Notes under the pieces: model-generated | Seen by the model: the letters and a program-made list of their open reading frames with translations, nothing else | What the model was told of the DNA's origin: nothing | Databases searched by the model: none | Origin: Pollenia angustigena | Taxonomy: Eukaryota > Arthropoda > Insecta > Diptera > Polleniidae | DNA: 64,000 bases | Assembly (NCBI GenBank): GCA_930367215.1 | Contig: OV884060.1 | Coordinates: forward strand, 209,687,253-209,751,252 | Direction: 5' to 3' | Translations under genes and position numbers: made by a program | Shown: piece by piece, positions 35,227 through 46,378 of the stretch | Layout: each line of letters begins with the position of its first letter | Position numbering within the stretch: the first letter of the stretch is position 1

Positions 35227-36489
35227 AAAAAAGGAAATGAAAACTTTGACGGAAAATAGAAAGCATAACATAAAGAAAATAAAGTCTTATAAAAACAAAA
35301 AATATTGATGTTATTTTAAAAACAATTAAAGGATTTTTGTAAACCTTTTTAAAAATAGCCAATTTTTTAAGGTTGTTAAGTGGAAAATGTTTTTCTACTT
35401 AATAAGTTTGTTTTAAGAATAAAAATTTTTTTTTTCTCGGGAAAAATCAGGCTATTGTTAAAACTATGGTCACACCTATCAAATATTTGACATTCTACAT
35501 ATAACCACTAGTTTAATTAAAAAATTGTTTGCTTTTGCAAAACGTCTGCTAGATCAAACATCATTTAACAGTTTCTAAATTACATTATACAATTATCTTT
35601 TGACAAAAAGAGTTAAAAAGGTCCATCAATTTACTGGTCACGCTTTTTTTTGTATTTCTTCTTTAAATATTTGTTAGGTCTGAGCATACAGTTGCATGTC
35701 TATGCTGACCTTCCATTCTGTATTATACAGAGCACTACTACTGTATTATGTTCTAACCTTTTACTATTTAATATATTGTTTATGTAGTGTTTTCAATAAA
35801 ACAGCTTAACGAAATAAATTCCCAATTTAAACAGTGCAACATTTTTGAAGTCATCGAGTGCAAACTTCTCTTGAGTGAAATTTCTAATTTTTGCTAGAAG
35901 TCAATGTACAGTGGTCATATCTACCCAGTGTAAAAAAATAATATTGCATAATTTTCTTCTCTTACGCCAAAAAATTAAAGTTGCATCACTCTTCTTGATA
36001 TAAAAGTAGCTTCTTCCGAGTCAACTAAAGGGAAATATTTTGAGTTGTCCCTTAATGTTAGCGGAATTCATATCAGTTTTGTTTCAACAAAAGAGAAACA
36101 TTTTAAGTTGTGCTAGTGCTTATGTCACAACGGTTTACATTGATGGTGTTTTCTTTTGTGTTGTCTCTTTTAAGTTGTAATTTTAGGTAAATTTGTTATG
36201 CTGTTATTTTTCACATAAACAGTAACAACTCAAAACACTTCATATTTTTCGATAATCCCTGACAAAATAACAAAAAAAAAAAACTACCGCTTAATACTTC
36301 TTGTCGTATCTCTTTAGAATAACTGTTTTCAACTTTAGTTGTAAATATATTTAAAAAATTTTTTTTTTAACCTCTACTGAAACTAAGTAAATTTTGAGTT
36401 GACTCTCTTTAGAAGAACCAGTGCGATATGATGATGATGATGACAATAATAAGTGAAATAAAAGTAATTTTATCGAAGTATTTACTTAC
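35227..36489 (-). other. Dgk: Remaining Dgk intron sequence
   Basis: No coding or structural feature was recognised. CCAGTGTAAAAAAATAATAT at 35929 resembles one end of a TA-target MITE. Repeated AAGTTGT and TTGAGTTG words appear at 36030-36400. The consensus donor of the upstream exon (GTAAGT) lies at 36484-36489. Confidence 0.45.
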
Positions 36490-36570
36490 ATGATGCCAAT
36501 TCTTGCAGTTGTAAAAATTCTTTCGGTGACAATTTATCCCATTTATGAATATTTGTGGCTGACATTTTGA
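36490..36570 (-). CDS. Dgk: Diacylglycerol kinase (type I), first coding exon
   Basis: On the minus strand an acceptor (TCTTTGCAG) is followed by TCAAA and an ATG at 36563-36565. The coding part (25 codons plus one base) reads MSATNIHKWDKLSPKEF, then LQLQELAS, and ends at a consensus donor. The KW..LSP-x-EF-x-QLQ pattern is the start of type I diacylglycerol kinases such as vertebrate DGK-beta and fly Dgk. The acceptor directly before the ATG implies at least one more upstream 5' UTR exon at higher coordinates. The exon is followed after 3552 nt by the second exon. Gene symbol given by orthology from memory; the rest of the protein was not seen. Confidence 0.85.
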
Positions 36571-36699
36571 CTGCAAAGATATAAATGGGAAAAACAAATA
36601 TTAATTAAAAAAGGAACCAAACAATATGACATTTAATTGAAAAAATCATTAATTGTAACAATTAAAAAAAAAAAAAATTATGTCACACATATATGACTA

Positions 36700-38265
36700 G
36701 AGTTTTGCAAAACATTTTCTTAACAGAAACTTTGTGTCACATATTTGTGACATAGTTAAAAGTCACTTATAAGTGACATGAGTTTTAAGTAAATTTGGTG
36801 TCACGGTTTTGGGTACGTTAAAGTCGCTTATAAGTGACACGAGTTTTAAGTAAAATTGGTGCCACTTATATGAGTACGTAGAAGTCACTCTTAATAGTTT
36901 AAAGTTAAATTGGTGTCACTTATATGAGAACATTAAAGTCACTTATAAGCGAAATGAGTTTAAAGTAAAATTGGTTTCACTGATAAGTGAGTAAAAGTCA
37001 CTTATAAGTGACATAAGTTTTGAGTAAAATTGGTATCACTAATATGGGTTTACGTACCCATATTAGTGCTACCAATAATTTAAAAACAAAAAAATTATGT
37101 CACACATATATGACTTTTTCTTAACAGAAACTTTGTGTCATAGTTCAAAGTCGCTTATAAGTGACATGAGTTTTAAGTAAAATTGGTGTCACTTATAAGA
37201 GTACGTAGAAGTCACTCTTAAGTAACATGAGTTTAAAGTTAAATTGTTGTCACTAATATGAGAACGTTAAAGTCACTTAAAAGCGAAATGAGTTTTAAGT
37301 ATAATTGGTGTCACTTATATGAGTAAGTAAAAGTGAGTAAAAGTGATGTCACTAATATTACTACGTAAGTCGCTTATAAGTGATATGAGTTTTGAGTAAA
37401 ATTGGTATTCCTAATATGAGTACGTAGAAGTCACTCTTAATAGTTAAAAGTTAAATTGTGACATGAGTTTTAAGTAAAATTGGTGTCACTTATTTGAGTA
37501 CGTAGAAGTCACTCTTAAGTGACATAAGCTTAAAGTTAAATTTGTGTCACTAATATGAGAACGTTAAAGTCACTTATATGTGAAATGAGATTTAAGCAAA
37601 ATTGCACTAATAAGTTAGTAAATGTCACTTATAAGTGACATGAGTTTTAAGTAAAATTGGTGTCACTAATATTAGTACGTAAAAGTCGCTTATAATTGAC
37701 ATGAGTTTTAAGTAAAATTAGTGCCACTTATATGAGTACGTAGAAGTCACTCTTAAGTGACATAAGTTAAAACTTAAATTTGTGTCACTAATATGAGAAC
37801 GTTAACGTCACTTATATGTGAAATGAGATTTAAGCAAAATTGCAGTAATAAGTTAATAAATGTCGCTTATAAGTGACATGAGTTTTGAGTTAAATTGGTG
37901 TCACTAATATGAGTACGTAAAAGTCGCTTATAAGTGATATGAGTTTTAAGACAAATTGGGGTCATTTAAATGAGCACGTAGAAGTAACTTATAAGTGACA
38001 TGAGTTCTAAGTTAAATTGGTGTCACTTATATTAGTACGTAGAAGTCACTCTTAAGTGACATGAGTTTAAAGTTAAATTTGTATCACTAATATGAGAACG
38101 TTAACGTCACTTATATGTGAAATGAGATTTAAGCAAAATTGCACTAATAAGTGAGTAAATGTCACTTATAAGTGACATGAGTTTTAAGTAAAGTTGGTGT
38201 CACTAATATAAGTACGAAAAAGTCAAGAGTTTTGAGTTAAATTGGTGTCACATATGAGTCAATTA
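36700..38265. repeat. Satellite array, ~61 bp monomer with GTCACTTATAAGTGAC dyad
   Basis: About 25 head-to-tail units contain GTCACTTATAAGTGACAT, GAGTTTTAAGTAAAATTGG and TGTCACTAATATGAGTACGT, spaced ~61 bp apart. Every typical unit includes the 16 bp perfect palindrome GTCACTTATAAGTGAC. Sub-variants (GTCACTCTTAAGTGAC, GTCACTTATATGTGAAAT) alternate, giving a hint of a higher-order pattern. The array starts about 130 bp upstream of the first Dgk coding exon, so it probably lies in its 5' intron. Confidence 0.9.
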
Positions 38266-39668
38266 ATAGTTTGATTTTTATTAATAAAACAAAAATCTAA
38301 AATTAGTTACTATTTATGTAGGTAGAAAAAATAAAAATGCTTTTAAAGTAAGTGTAAAATAAAATATAACATAATCACATTACAGGAAGTACCTGAGATA
38401 CAAGCTAGTTTTTTAAATAACTACTTAGCCTATACCAAACCGTAGAAAATATATTTAAATCACATTGCAACAGAGACTCAAACGCGCAAGAAAATTGCTT
38501 CCAACAGACTTTCACGAAATTATAGGTAAATAAATTTCAATAACAATCTGACACTTTTATATGACATGAGCGGAAACTCCGGCGTCACATACATATGTGT
38601 AACGCTGAGTGGCAAATGTGTTAATAAAGAACCTAAAAATATTATAAAAAAAAAATATTTTATTTACGACAAAAGACGAATTCCATTTTTGTTAAACGAG
38701 TAAAACATATAAAAAATCAAATCAATCAAATCGTTGACTTTAAAAAGGGTCTAACAATCAACTATAATTTTAAATATTTCTGTTTAGTATATTTATATAA
38801 ATCGATAAAATTTCTATTATATAGGACTGACATTTATTACAAATGATTTGTAGTTTGCGTAAAATTTCAAAAAAAAAAATGTAACAAAATAACAAACAAA
38901 AAAAAAAAAAAAACACACCATTAATCAAAAATAATTGATGACCGCATAAAATAAATGACAAAACAGAAAGGAAAATAAAAAAACAGACTAAAATAATTAC
39001 AACAAAACAAAGTGTCAAATGTTGTACAAGAAATTTAAAATTTTAATTTGACATAAAACAAACAAAAATAAATAACAAATTCTATAGAAAGACGCAAATA
39101 ACTGTGTGTTTATGCGTTTGTATGTAAATGTGGTCGTATACTTGATGTTCCACTTAAGGGGTGTGCTGTACACTCCAACCCTTATGGAGCCATCAGTTCG
39201 AAGTTTATGGGTGCAGAGTTTCTTTTCTTTTGGCACAGCAAATTTCAAAATGCATTTAGAATTAAAAAGTAAAAACATACATTCAAACGTACAATAAATA
39301 AATAATGACAGGCTGATGGTCGGTCGGTTGTTCACGTATTAAAGGCCCTTTAATGGGGATTTCATTTGTGAATTAGAAACTAACTCAAGTGCAAGTATGT
39401 TTGAGTAACTATTTTTCCATATTTTAGCTTGTGTGGGGTGTGTTTAATTGGTTTAGTGAAGACTTAATTACAAACATTAAAGAATTTGTCAATAAAACTA
39501 AGAAATAGTTATTATATTGTCCTTGTATGGATATTTCATAGCTCATTTTTCCAGTTAAGTTTGCTTTTTAATAGATATTTTGTATTGATAACCAAACTAT
39601 TTGTATCAAATTTGGAAAATGATAATGTAAAAAACTGATCGTAGCGTGTTAAAAACTGATCGTACCGT
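38266..39668. other. No gene recognised
   Basis: AT-rich, with A runs (38870-38912). A GC-richer patch at 39105-39300 is open on both strands (63 and 106 codons) and includes CTCCAACCCTTATGGAGCC, but no protein family was recognised. It could be a 5' UTR exon or promoter region of the minus-strand gene; this is speculative. Confidence 0.35.
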
Positions 39669-39773
39669 GCTGCCCTCTGCATGGTGGTAATGACATTCCT
39701 ATGTTGGTGTGTTGATTTTTGCTGCCATCTACATGTGAGTAGTGGCGTGTTGTATTTTGCTTCTGCCATCTTC
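39669..39773 (-). promoter_or_regulatory. Cluster of three CTCF-like core motifs
   Basis: On the minus strand CAGAGGGCAGC (39669-39679) and TAGATGGCAGC (39721-39731) both fit the bilaterian CTCF core YAGRKGGCRSY. A weaker third copy, GAAGATGGCAG (39763-39773), is close. All three have the same orientation within about 105 bp. Their position upstream of the minus-strand Dgk exons would suit an insulator or promoter-proximal element. The upstream half of the motif (CCAS) is not well matched. Confidence 0.3.
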
Positions 39774-39912
39774 CGGTGGATTTTTGCACCATTTGTTGAT
39801 GTGATTTCTTGTGCTGTCTTTGTATGAGAGGTGCCACGCCCACTTGACAATTTACAAATATTTAAGGCCTAGGTTAAAAGCCGGGTAATCATTAAATTAC
39901 GGTGAACATTTC

Positions 39913-40295
39913 AAGCACAGCCGCGAATAACGTTTTAAGTTACAAAATAATAATTTTTCAGGAGAGCAAAAAAACGTTTTTTGACAGGCATCATTATTTG
40001 TTTTAAACATTTTGTTTTTTTTATTATTAAAAATAATGATAATGAAAACTTTAATGCAAAAGGATTTTAAAACATTATTCCGCACTGCAAAACCATTTCG
40101 GTTTCATCATTTTGTTAGTAACTTGTAATGTTCTTCCACTGACTGACACTTTGTACGCCATTTTGAAGGCGTTAAGGTGCATAGTTTTGGTTGATTTGAT
40201 GTTTAAACTGTGTAAGAGAGTAAGGTCAACGGTTATATGCAAAAAAACACTTATTGCAAAATGTGGCGTTTACAACGTTATTCGCGGCTGTGCTT
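39913..40295. mobile_element. MITE with ~20 bp perfect inverted ends
   Basis: AGCACAGCCGCGAATAACGT at 39914 is perfectly inverted at 40275-40294. The element is about 383 bp and has no coding potential of note. A clean target duplication was not established (CATTT occurs near both ends with an offset). Confidence 0.65.
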
Positions 40296-40494
40296 CATTT
40301 AGGGAAAGTTGTTTCAGTTGCTTAGGAGTCTTTAGGGAAAAAGCAAATAAACCCTTTTGAATTTTTATGTAAACAGAGCTAAAGGGTGATCCAACCATAA
40401 TGCACGAAGTTTATTGTGAGTCACACCTTAACGTCAAGTTTTTTGCCGAACTTAATTTCACATTTCTTTGTTTAAGTGTTTGACAAATTCAACC

Positions 40495-41293
40495 ATGGAG
40501 AGGTACACAATTGAGCAGCGCGTTAAGGTTGCTGAAGCCTTTTACGAAAATGGTCGTTTAAATTAAAATGCATTTCGTGCACTTCGTGATTTTTTTGGTC
40601 AGCATAATCGATCAAATGTATTCACAATCGGGAGAATCGTAAGCAAATATTAGCATTATTAGTACAGACCTGGTTCTGTAGAAAATGTTAAAACAGCTGT
40701 TTGGTGCGGTTTATGGACTAGTGGCTTAATCAAGACGTACGTCTTCGAAAATGAGGTCGGCCAAGCAGTTACCGTGAATGGTATTCGCTACCGCGAGATG
40801 ATAACAGACTTCTTGTGACCAGAAATTAATGACATTGACCTGGATGTTATGCGGTTTCAACAGGATGGTGCCACTTGCCATACAGCCAACGTAACAATGG
40901 CTCATTTGCCCGAGAAATTCAATGGCCGTGTTATTTCACATTGTGGCGATGTTAATTGGCCTCCACAATTATGTGATTTGACACCGTTTGTCTTCTTTCT
41001 TTGGGGATATTTAAAAGAAAAAGTGTACGTCAATAAGCCAGGAACAACTCAAGAGCTAAACGATGAAAGACTTTGGCAAATTAACGACATTGAACCGGGT
41101 CTATCAGAGCGGTGGTTGCGAGTTCGATTCCCGCCAGAGACTCTGTTCGCCTGCAAAAAAGTGTAGTGCTACGCGGGATTAGCATAAGAAAACAAAATTA
41201 TGTCTCAGAGTCATTGAAAATATGGAAAATCAGATAGATTTATGCCACTAAAGCCGTGGCGAGCATTTGTCCGATATTTTGATTCACACATAA
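40495..41293 (+). pseudogene. mariner-type transposase, internally deleted
   Basis: The N-terminus reads MERYTIEQRVKVAEAFYENG, the start of the helix-turn-helix, with a stop soon after. Most of the linker and first catalytic Asp region is missing. The C-terminal half is open (40849-41166) with RFQQDGATCHTA (second catalytic Asp) and WPPQLCDLTPF..FFLWGYLKEKVY (third catalytic Asp). About 36 residues lie between the two Asp residues. Near 41105 the frame enters a foreign ~95 bp tRNA-like insertion. Afterwards it resumes as LRVIENMENQIDLCH and SRGEHLSDILIHT to a stop. Not functional. Confidence 0.85.
41105..41200 (+). repeat. tRNA-like fragment inserted in the mariner
   Basis: Relative to related mariner sequence (e.g. 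42494-42859, minus), about 95 bp is extra here. It contains GGTTGCGAGTTCGATTCCCG, a canonical tRNA T-arm/B-box (GTTCGATTCC). No complete cloverleaf was seen. It may be the end of a tRNA-derived SINE or a tRNA fragment captured during repair. Confidence 0.45.
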
Positions 41294-41397
41294 CTGTCAT
41301 AGATCCTTCTAGAATAATAAGGAATATTAAGATAATTCTCTGAAAAATTTTTGTTTCATTTACAATAACCATTGTGCGTTTTGGTTGGACCGCCCTT

Positions 41398-42404
41398 TAG
41401 ATTGTCAGTAAATCTAGTTTTAATTCGTGTTTATAGTTCAATCTGTAATCTAATCTAAATTCTCATCTATAATCATGTCTATACTTTAGCTGGCCTAATA
41501 CAGATTTTAATCTTATCTATGGTTAAATTAAAAATCTGGCCTTAAGTTTTGTCTATAGACCCGATTTTCATATTGGATTTCCGGGAAAATAAAATCTCGA
41601 AAATTTTGTGCGGTAATTCCCGGGCTTTTCAATATGCACTATGTTGAAGGGTATTTAAGACTCGGCACAGCCGAATATAGAACTTTAACTTATTCCAAGG
41701 CCTGGAAAATAATTGTGCAGTTGTAGTAGCAACTGAAGCTGACGAATGGTTTGTAGCGCAATAAAGTTCAAAATTTCGAATTTTGCGCTTCAACTTTAAC
41801 TGCAACGACTACTACAACTACGTATTCTATTGACAATTCTTTCAAACTGCTGTTTCTAACATTTGGCAGATTGCAGCGCTAATCATAACGTTGTAATACA
41901 GCGACTATTCTGTTCTTCCCCACTTATCACACTACAACTTTCCTTCTCTGGATTTAACTGTCTATTTATGTATACAGATTTGTTTTAGATATCATGACAT
42001 ACCAGATGCTGTGGCAAGAATTGTGATTTACATAAAATTACAGCAAAATTATTTCAAGTGTGAGTATCGTGTATCTTTTAGAAATGCTACAATGACAATA
42101 TTTTAGTCGTTAAGTCAGCGACTAGAGATGTGCTCGTGACGTAAAGTTTTCTTGACACGCCTTAATGACTGGAATTAACTTTAACCTCTCATCAGGTGTA
42201 AGAGAGTGAAAATAATCGAATAATAAAATGTGCGTGACAGTGATTTTTTTTTAAATTTGTAGAATTTTAGAATTTTTTCTGAAAAAATATTAGTTGAGTG
42301 TGAGTAATTGGAACACTCTTAAAATGATTCGTATGTGTGCGTGCCTGATAATAAATATTTTTATAAATAAGCGTGAGTTTTAATATAAATGGTGGTTCAA
42401 TTTA
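41398..42404. other. No gene; one Helentron-like 3' end and a small hairpin
   Basis: At 41640-41697 the sequence TTGAAGGGTATTTAAGAC followed by TCGGCACAGCCGA is the 3' end of a Helentron/mini-me-like copy in plus orientation, without the usual 5' part. At 41720-41830 an inverted repeat pairs GTTGTAGTAGCAACTGAAG with its partner. The rest is unremarkable. Confidence 0.5.
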
Positions 42405-43344
42405 AAGGGTCGATGATGATTTTGAATAAAACACAAATTATTTAGGAATTTATTGTCAGTTTTTTTTATTATGATAATGTTGGTATGGTTCAGTTATGTA
42501 TGGAACAAAATATCCGCCAAGTGGCGGCACACGTCCATCCGATGGTCCAAATTTTCGATGACGCCTAGGCATAATTGAGGTTCTATGCCGTTAATGTGCC
42601 GAATGACCACATCCTTTAGCTCTTGAATTGTTGCTGGCTTATCGACGTACACCTTTTCTTTTAAATAACCCCAAAGAAAGAAGTACAACGGTGTCAAATC
42701 ACATGATCCTTGCGGCCAATTGACATTGCCACCACGTGAGAAAACACGGCCATTGAATTTGCCGCGCAAAAGAGGCATTGTTTCGTTAGCTGTGTGGCAG
42801 GTGCACCGTCCTGTTGAAACCCCATATCGTCCACATCCATATCTTCCAATTCGGGCCACAAAACGTTCGTTATCATCTCACGATAGCGAACACCATTCAC
42901 AGTCACTGAAGATGATTTTCTTCGAAAATTTATCATCCACTGTTGCCATTTCTTGCCGCCATTCTGACCATTGACGACGTTTGGAATGGTCAAGAGGCTT
43001 TAGATCTTGAGTCAATTGCACCTTGTAAGCGTGTTAATGCATGTCTTTATGCACAATGATCATCAACGACGAGCTTGAGAGGTGCAATTGTTGGGCACGA
43101 CGACGAGTTAAGGTGGACGGCTCTTTATAAATATTTTCTGCAGTTCGAGCTGTACGAGCATGCACTGGTGTTTTCACATCTCCTACAGACCCGGTTTGCT
43201 CAAATTTTTGCACATTTGGACGATTAAATTGACCGAAAAAATCATGAAGTGCACGATATGCATTTTGATTTCAACGCCCATTTTCATAATAAGTCTTGGT
43301 TCAAATTAAGGTTTGGGTGTGGGTCACATTCAACATCGGCCCTT
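42405..43344 (-). mobile_element. Second mariner-type element, minus orientation
   Basis: AAGGGTCGATGATGATTTTG at the left is inverted at the right (..TTCAACATCGGCCCTT). TA precedes the left end, but the right flank is AA, so the duplication has decayed. The encoded transposase is a relative of the one at 40382-41397, with more of the middle preserved. Confidence 0.85.
42494..43310 (-). pseudogene. mariner-type transposase, frameshifted
   Basis: Minus-strand fragments cover most of the protein: ALHDFFGQFNRPNVQKF, STLTRRRAQQLHLSSSS (second helix-turn-helix), LKPLDHSKRRQWSEW, MGFQQDGA (second catalytic Asp), then a frameshift and CHTANETMPLLRGKFNGR, WPQGSCDLTPLYFFLWGY (third catalytic Asp), and ADILFHT at the end. 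At least one in-frame stop lies in the N-terminal part and one frameshift sits at CHTA. Not functional. Confidence 0.85.
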
Positions 43345-43863
43345 AAAATTCAACCACTCTTTATCTCGTGATTAAGCGTGCGTGTGCGTGATCGTGTGTC
43401 TAAAACTTCTCACGTGCACAACGCTATCAGCGATAAGACAACATCTAATATAATCCGTTTGACTGCCGATGTTTCTCAAAAGTTTATTAGAATTTTGACA
43501 AGTAATTATGTCGAGACTTTGTGAACAACGTTACTTCATATTGCCAGAAATTTATCTCTCTCACCACATTAACCTTTAAAAAGTTCATCACATAATTACT
43601 GCGGCAGATTAAATCGATGACAGGCAAAGCAAATTAACTGTCAAAATTTTATCAGATGATTTTGCCATAAAGTGATAAATGAAGGCAAATGAAAGTTTTC
43701 ACAGACTATGAATGATTGGGTTAGTCAAATGTAAATAAGTTGTAATTATAATTCTTATATGTATACTAATGTACATATCGCACACTAAATCATAAACTGA
43801 AACAACTTTAAATTTATCAAAATCGTTTTTTTTTTGCTAAAATAAGTTTACAACTTAAGTCTA
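43345..43863. other. No gene seen
   Basis: AT-rich unique-looking sequence between the mariner and the MITE-like segment at 43864. Confidence 0.4.
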
Positions 43864-44215
43864 CACCCAGAGAAAAAACATGTTTAAATATAGTCCCCTC
43901 TAACAGCACTATTTTTAAAGAAAATTTTAAGCATACTATGTTTAATTTAACCATATAATTGTCAATGCCAACCATATAATGGTAAAACAAGTCCTCCATC
44001 AGGAAGCCACAACCATATTATGGTTATGGTTAAAAATAACTAAAATCTGTGTAACACTTAGAAAAGCATGGTTAGTTTTTAACAAATTACTGTCATATGT
44101 TATCATAACATGTTTAGACACAACCGTATTATGGTTGTGGCTTCTTGATGACGGACTAATTTAATAATAATATGGTTATCTGTGGCAGTAATATGGTTTA
44201 ATTAAACAATAAACA
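43864..44215. repeat. MITE-like segment with CCATATTATGGTT words
   Basis: Starts CTACACCCAGAGAAAAAACA, like the left ends of the TA-target MITEs here. It is filled with AACCATATAATGG / CCATATTATGGTTATGG words in both orientations, in the style of the 4746-5832 element. A matching right terminus was not found, so the limit is approximate. Confidence 0.5.
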
Positions 44216-44938
44216 AGACATTTTCGGTTGCGTCACTGTCTTCTTAAACCTTTGTGAAACTCAATTTCGTTAAGAAATTGAAGCCAGTTTTCTGCCATTC
44301 CTAAGCATTTCTAAATTTTGATTAATGCCTGTTTATGATTTAGTGTGCGATATGTATGTATGTTTTTATGTATTTTTCCTAGGATTGAAAAAATAACGTT
44401 ATTGTAAAATTTGTTAAAGTCATCTGAAAACTTTATGGCAGTTTTTGCCAGTTCAAATTTGGATTGGCGTTCCTTGATTTTACAAAAAATTTTAATGGAG
44501 GATGTTTCAATATACAAACGTACATAATTACACAACACATATATGTTTGTTTCATAGATATTTTGAAAATGATTGAGACCTTTTATTATCTAAATTTCCA
44601 TTAAAATTGTTGTTATCTTTGTAAAACCTTCATTTAATAAACATAAAATGTCTCTGCAAAAACTTTCGAGACAACAAAACATTAAGAGATGAATAATCAA
44701 AATATCCAAATCATAATATTATCTTGTTCATTTCGCCGCAAAAATGGTAGCGGGGAATTTGTGTCGTTTATTAAATGAAAAGAAATATGTATGTAAAGAT
44801 ACATACAAACGTATATACATATGTACGTATGTATACAAAATAATTGCTTTTGTTCTAAAAATTATCTTAAATATTTCTGATTTGTTTTTTTTTGCTCTAA
44901 AATAGCGAAGATGGGAGTATTAAATTAATTTATAATTA
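44216..44938. other. No gene; TATGTA/TACATA microsatellite
   Basis: A simple-sequence tract of ATGTATGTA / TACATACA words lies at 44785-44840. No coding feature was recognised. Confidence 0.45.
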
Positions 44939-46192
44939 TTATACCCTTCACCACAGGTGGAAAAGGGTATATATAAGTTTGTCATTCCGTTTGTAATTTC
45001 TACAATATTGATCTTAGACCCTGGGTCCTTATGAGGAGAGAAGTTGATTTAACGATATCCGTCCGTCCGTCCATCCGTCCGTCCATCTGTCCGCCTTACG
45101 TTTGATATGTGTTTTCCGGAGACTCCAGACATGATAGCGGCTCTTTTGTTTTACATTTATGTCACATATAGTCCACCATTTCTTGCTATTGAAATTCAGC
45201 CAGATCGGTCCAACAATGGCTGAGATATGACCAAAAAAACCACGACTGCCTCTAATTTTTCCAAAAAATCCCTTGTGGTTGTTGTATTTTTATTACTTTT
45301 TTCTGTATATCTTGAGAACGGCATGAGCCAAAGCTTTAAAATTAGGTACAAACATTTAGGTTATAAATATACACCATCCTACAAAATGTAGGCGGGATTG
45401 GAGAAGTAGGCGTGGTACCTCTCATACAAAAAGTATTAAAAATTGTATAAAAACCTGAATTTTTGGACTGTAATATGACCTATGGTTACGCCTTATATAT
45501 CAGAAGATCGGAAATTTTTAATAGAAAATATTTTCTTAAAAACTCAGGAAAATCGGTTCAGATACGAAAAAGTTATGACCAAAATATTAATTTTTTTTTT
45601 GAAAAATACCCATTTTCAGGAACCATAGATCATCCCGAGTCCACGCTTTATATAGCCAAAATAACTGGCAAATTTCTTCTTTAACACGTCGGTATATAAA
45701 TCTGTCAAATCGGTTAAGAAATAGCAGAGTTATGACCAAAATACTGAAATCCCAAAAATTACTCTTTTTTTATAATTAAGATTGTTTTTTATACCCTTCA
45801 CCGAAGGGCCTACACCCTATAAAGTATATATATATTCTGGGTCCTTATGCAAAGCGGTTATCCGGTTGTCGTCTCTTCTTCCTATCCCCTCACCCCCCCC
45901 TTCGAATTTGTTTACATATACTAGCATAATGGCCAATATGATTTTCGTTATCACCCTTCTTTATTATTTCATATATTTAACGAAATAATTTTAACAAATA
46001 GAAATTAAAAATGATTTAAAAACAATATTTACCAGTTATCGCTTTTTAAATTTCATTTATAATGAAGTTGTAAGTATTGTAAATATGTATGTATATGTAT
46101 ATGTAAAAATTATTTAGTTGCTCTCTATTCTACTCGCACAATGGTGAAGGGTATATAAGATTCGGCACAGCAGAATATAGCACTCTTACTTG
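44939..46192 (+). mobile_element. Two Helentron/mini-me-like copies in tandem
   Basis: The first copy starts with TATACCCTTCACCACAGGTG at 44939, with a GTCCGTCCGTCCATCCGTCC tract at 45060-45095, and lacks a 3' end. A second 5' start (TATACCCTTCACCGAAGGGC, then TATATATATATTCTGGGTCC) occurs at 45790. The shared 3' end (GGTGAAGGGTATATAAGATT, hairpin, CTTACTTG) is at 46143-46192. A C run with CACCCCCCCC lies at 45889-45899. Confidence 0.7.
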
Positions 46193-46378
46193 TTTTTTTT
46201 AATTTATGTATTTGCAAATTTATTCAACAGAATAAAATAATGAGCAAATTTCATAGCTTTACCCCCCGTTTCCACATGCAAGTGCAAGTTCGAAAAACTC
46301 ACACTTTTACATTCACACAATTTTTGTCTTTTCAGCCAATCGGCTGTTTCCTCGATTTTTCGTTGATAATGCGCATAC

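Larger units (their letters stand above)
40382..41397 (+). mobile_element. mariner-type element with TA target duplication
   Basis: AAGGGTGATCCAACCATAAT at the left and the inverted right end (..TTTTGGTTGGACCGCCCTT) are flanked by TA (40380-40381 and 41398-41399). The length of 1016 bp is short for a mariner of this group because the middle of the transposase is deleted. Confidence 0.9.

Noticed and set aside
36700..38265. CRISPR-like regular repeats
   Set aside because: Units are contiguous (~61 bp) without unique spacers, in eukaryotic intronic context. This is a satellite array.
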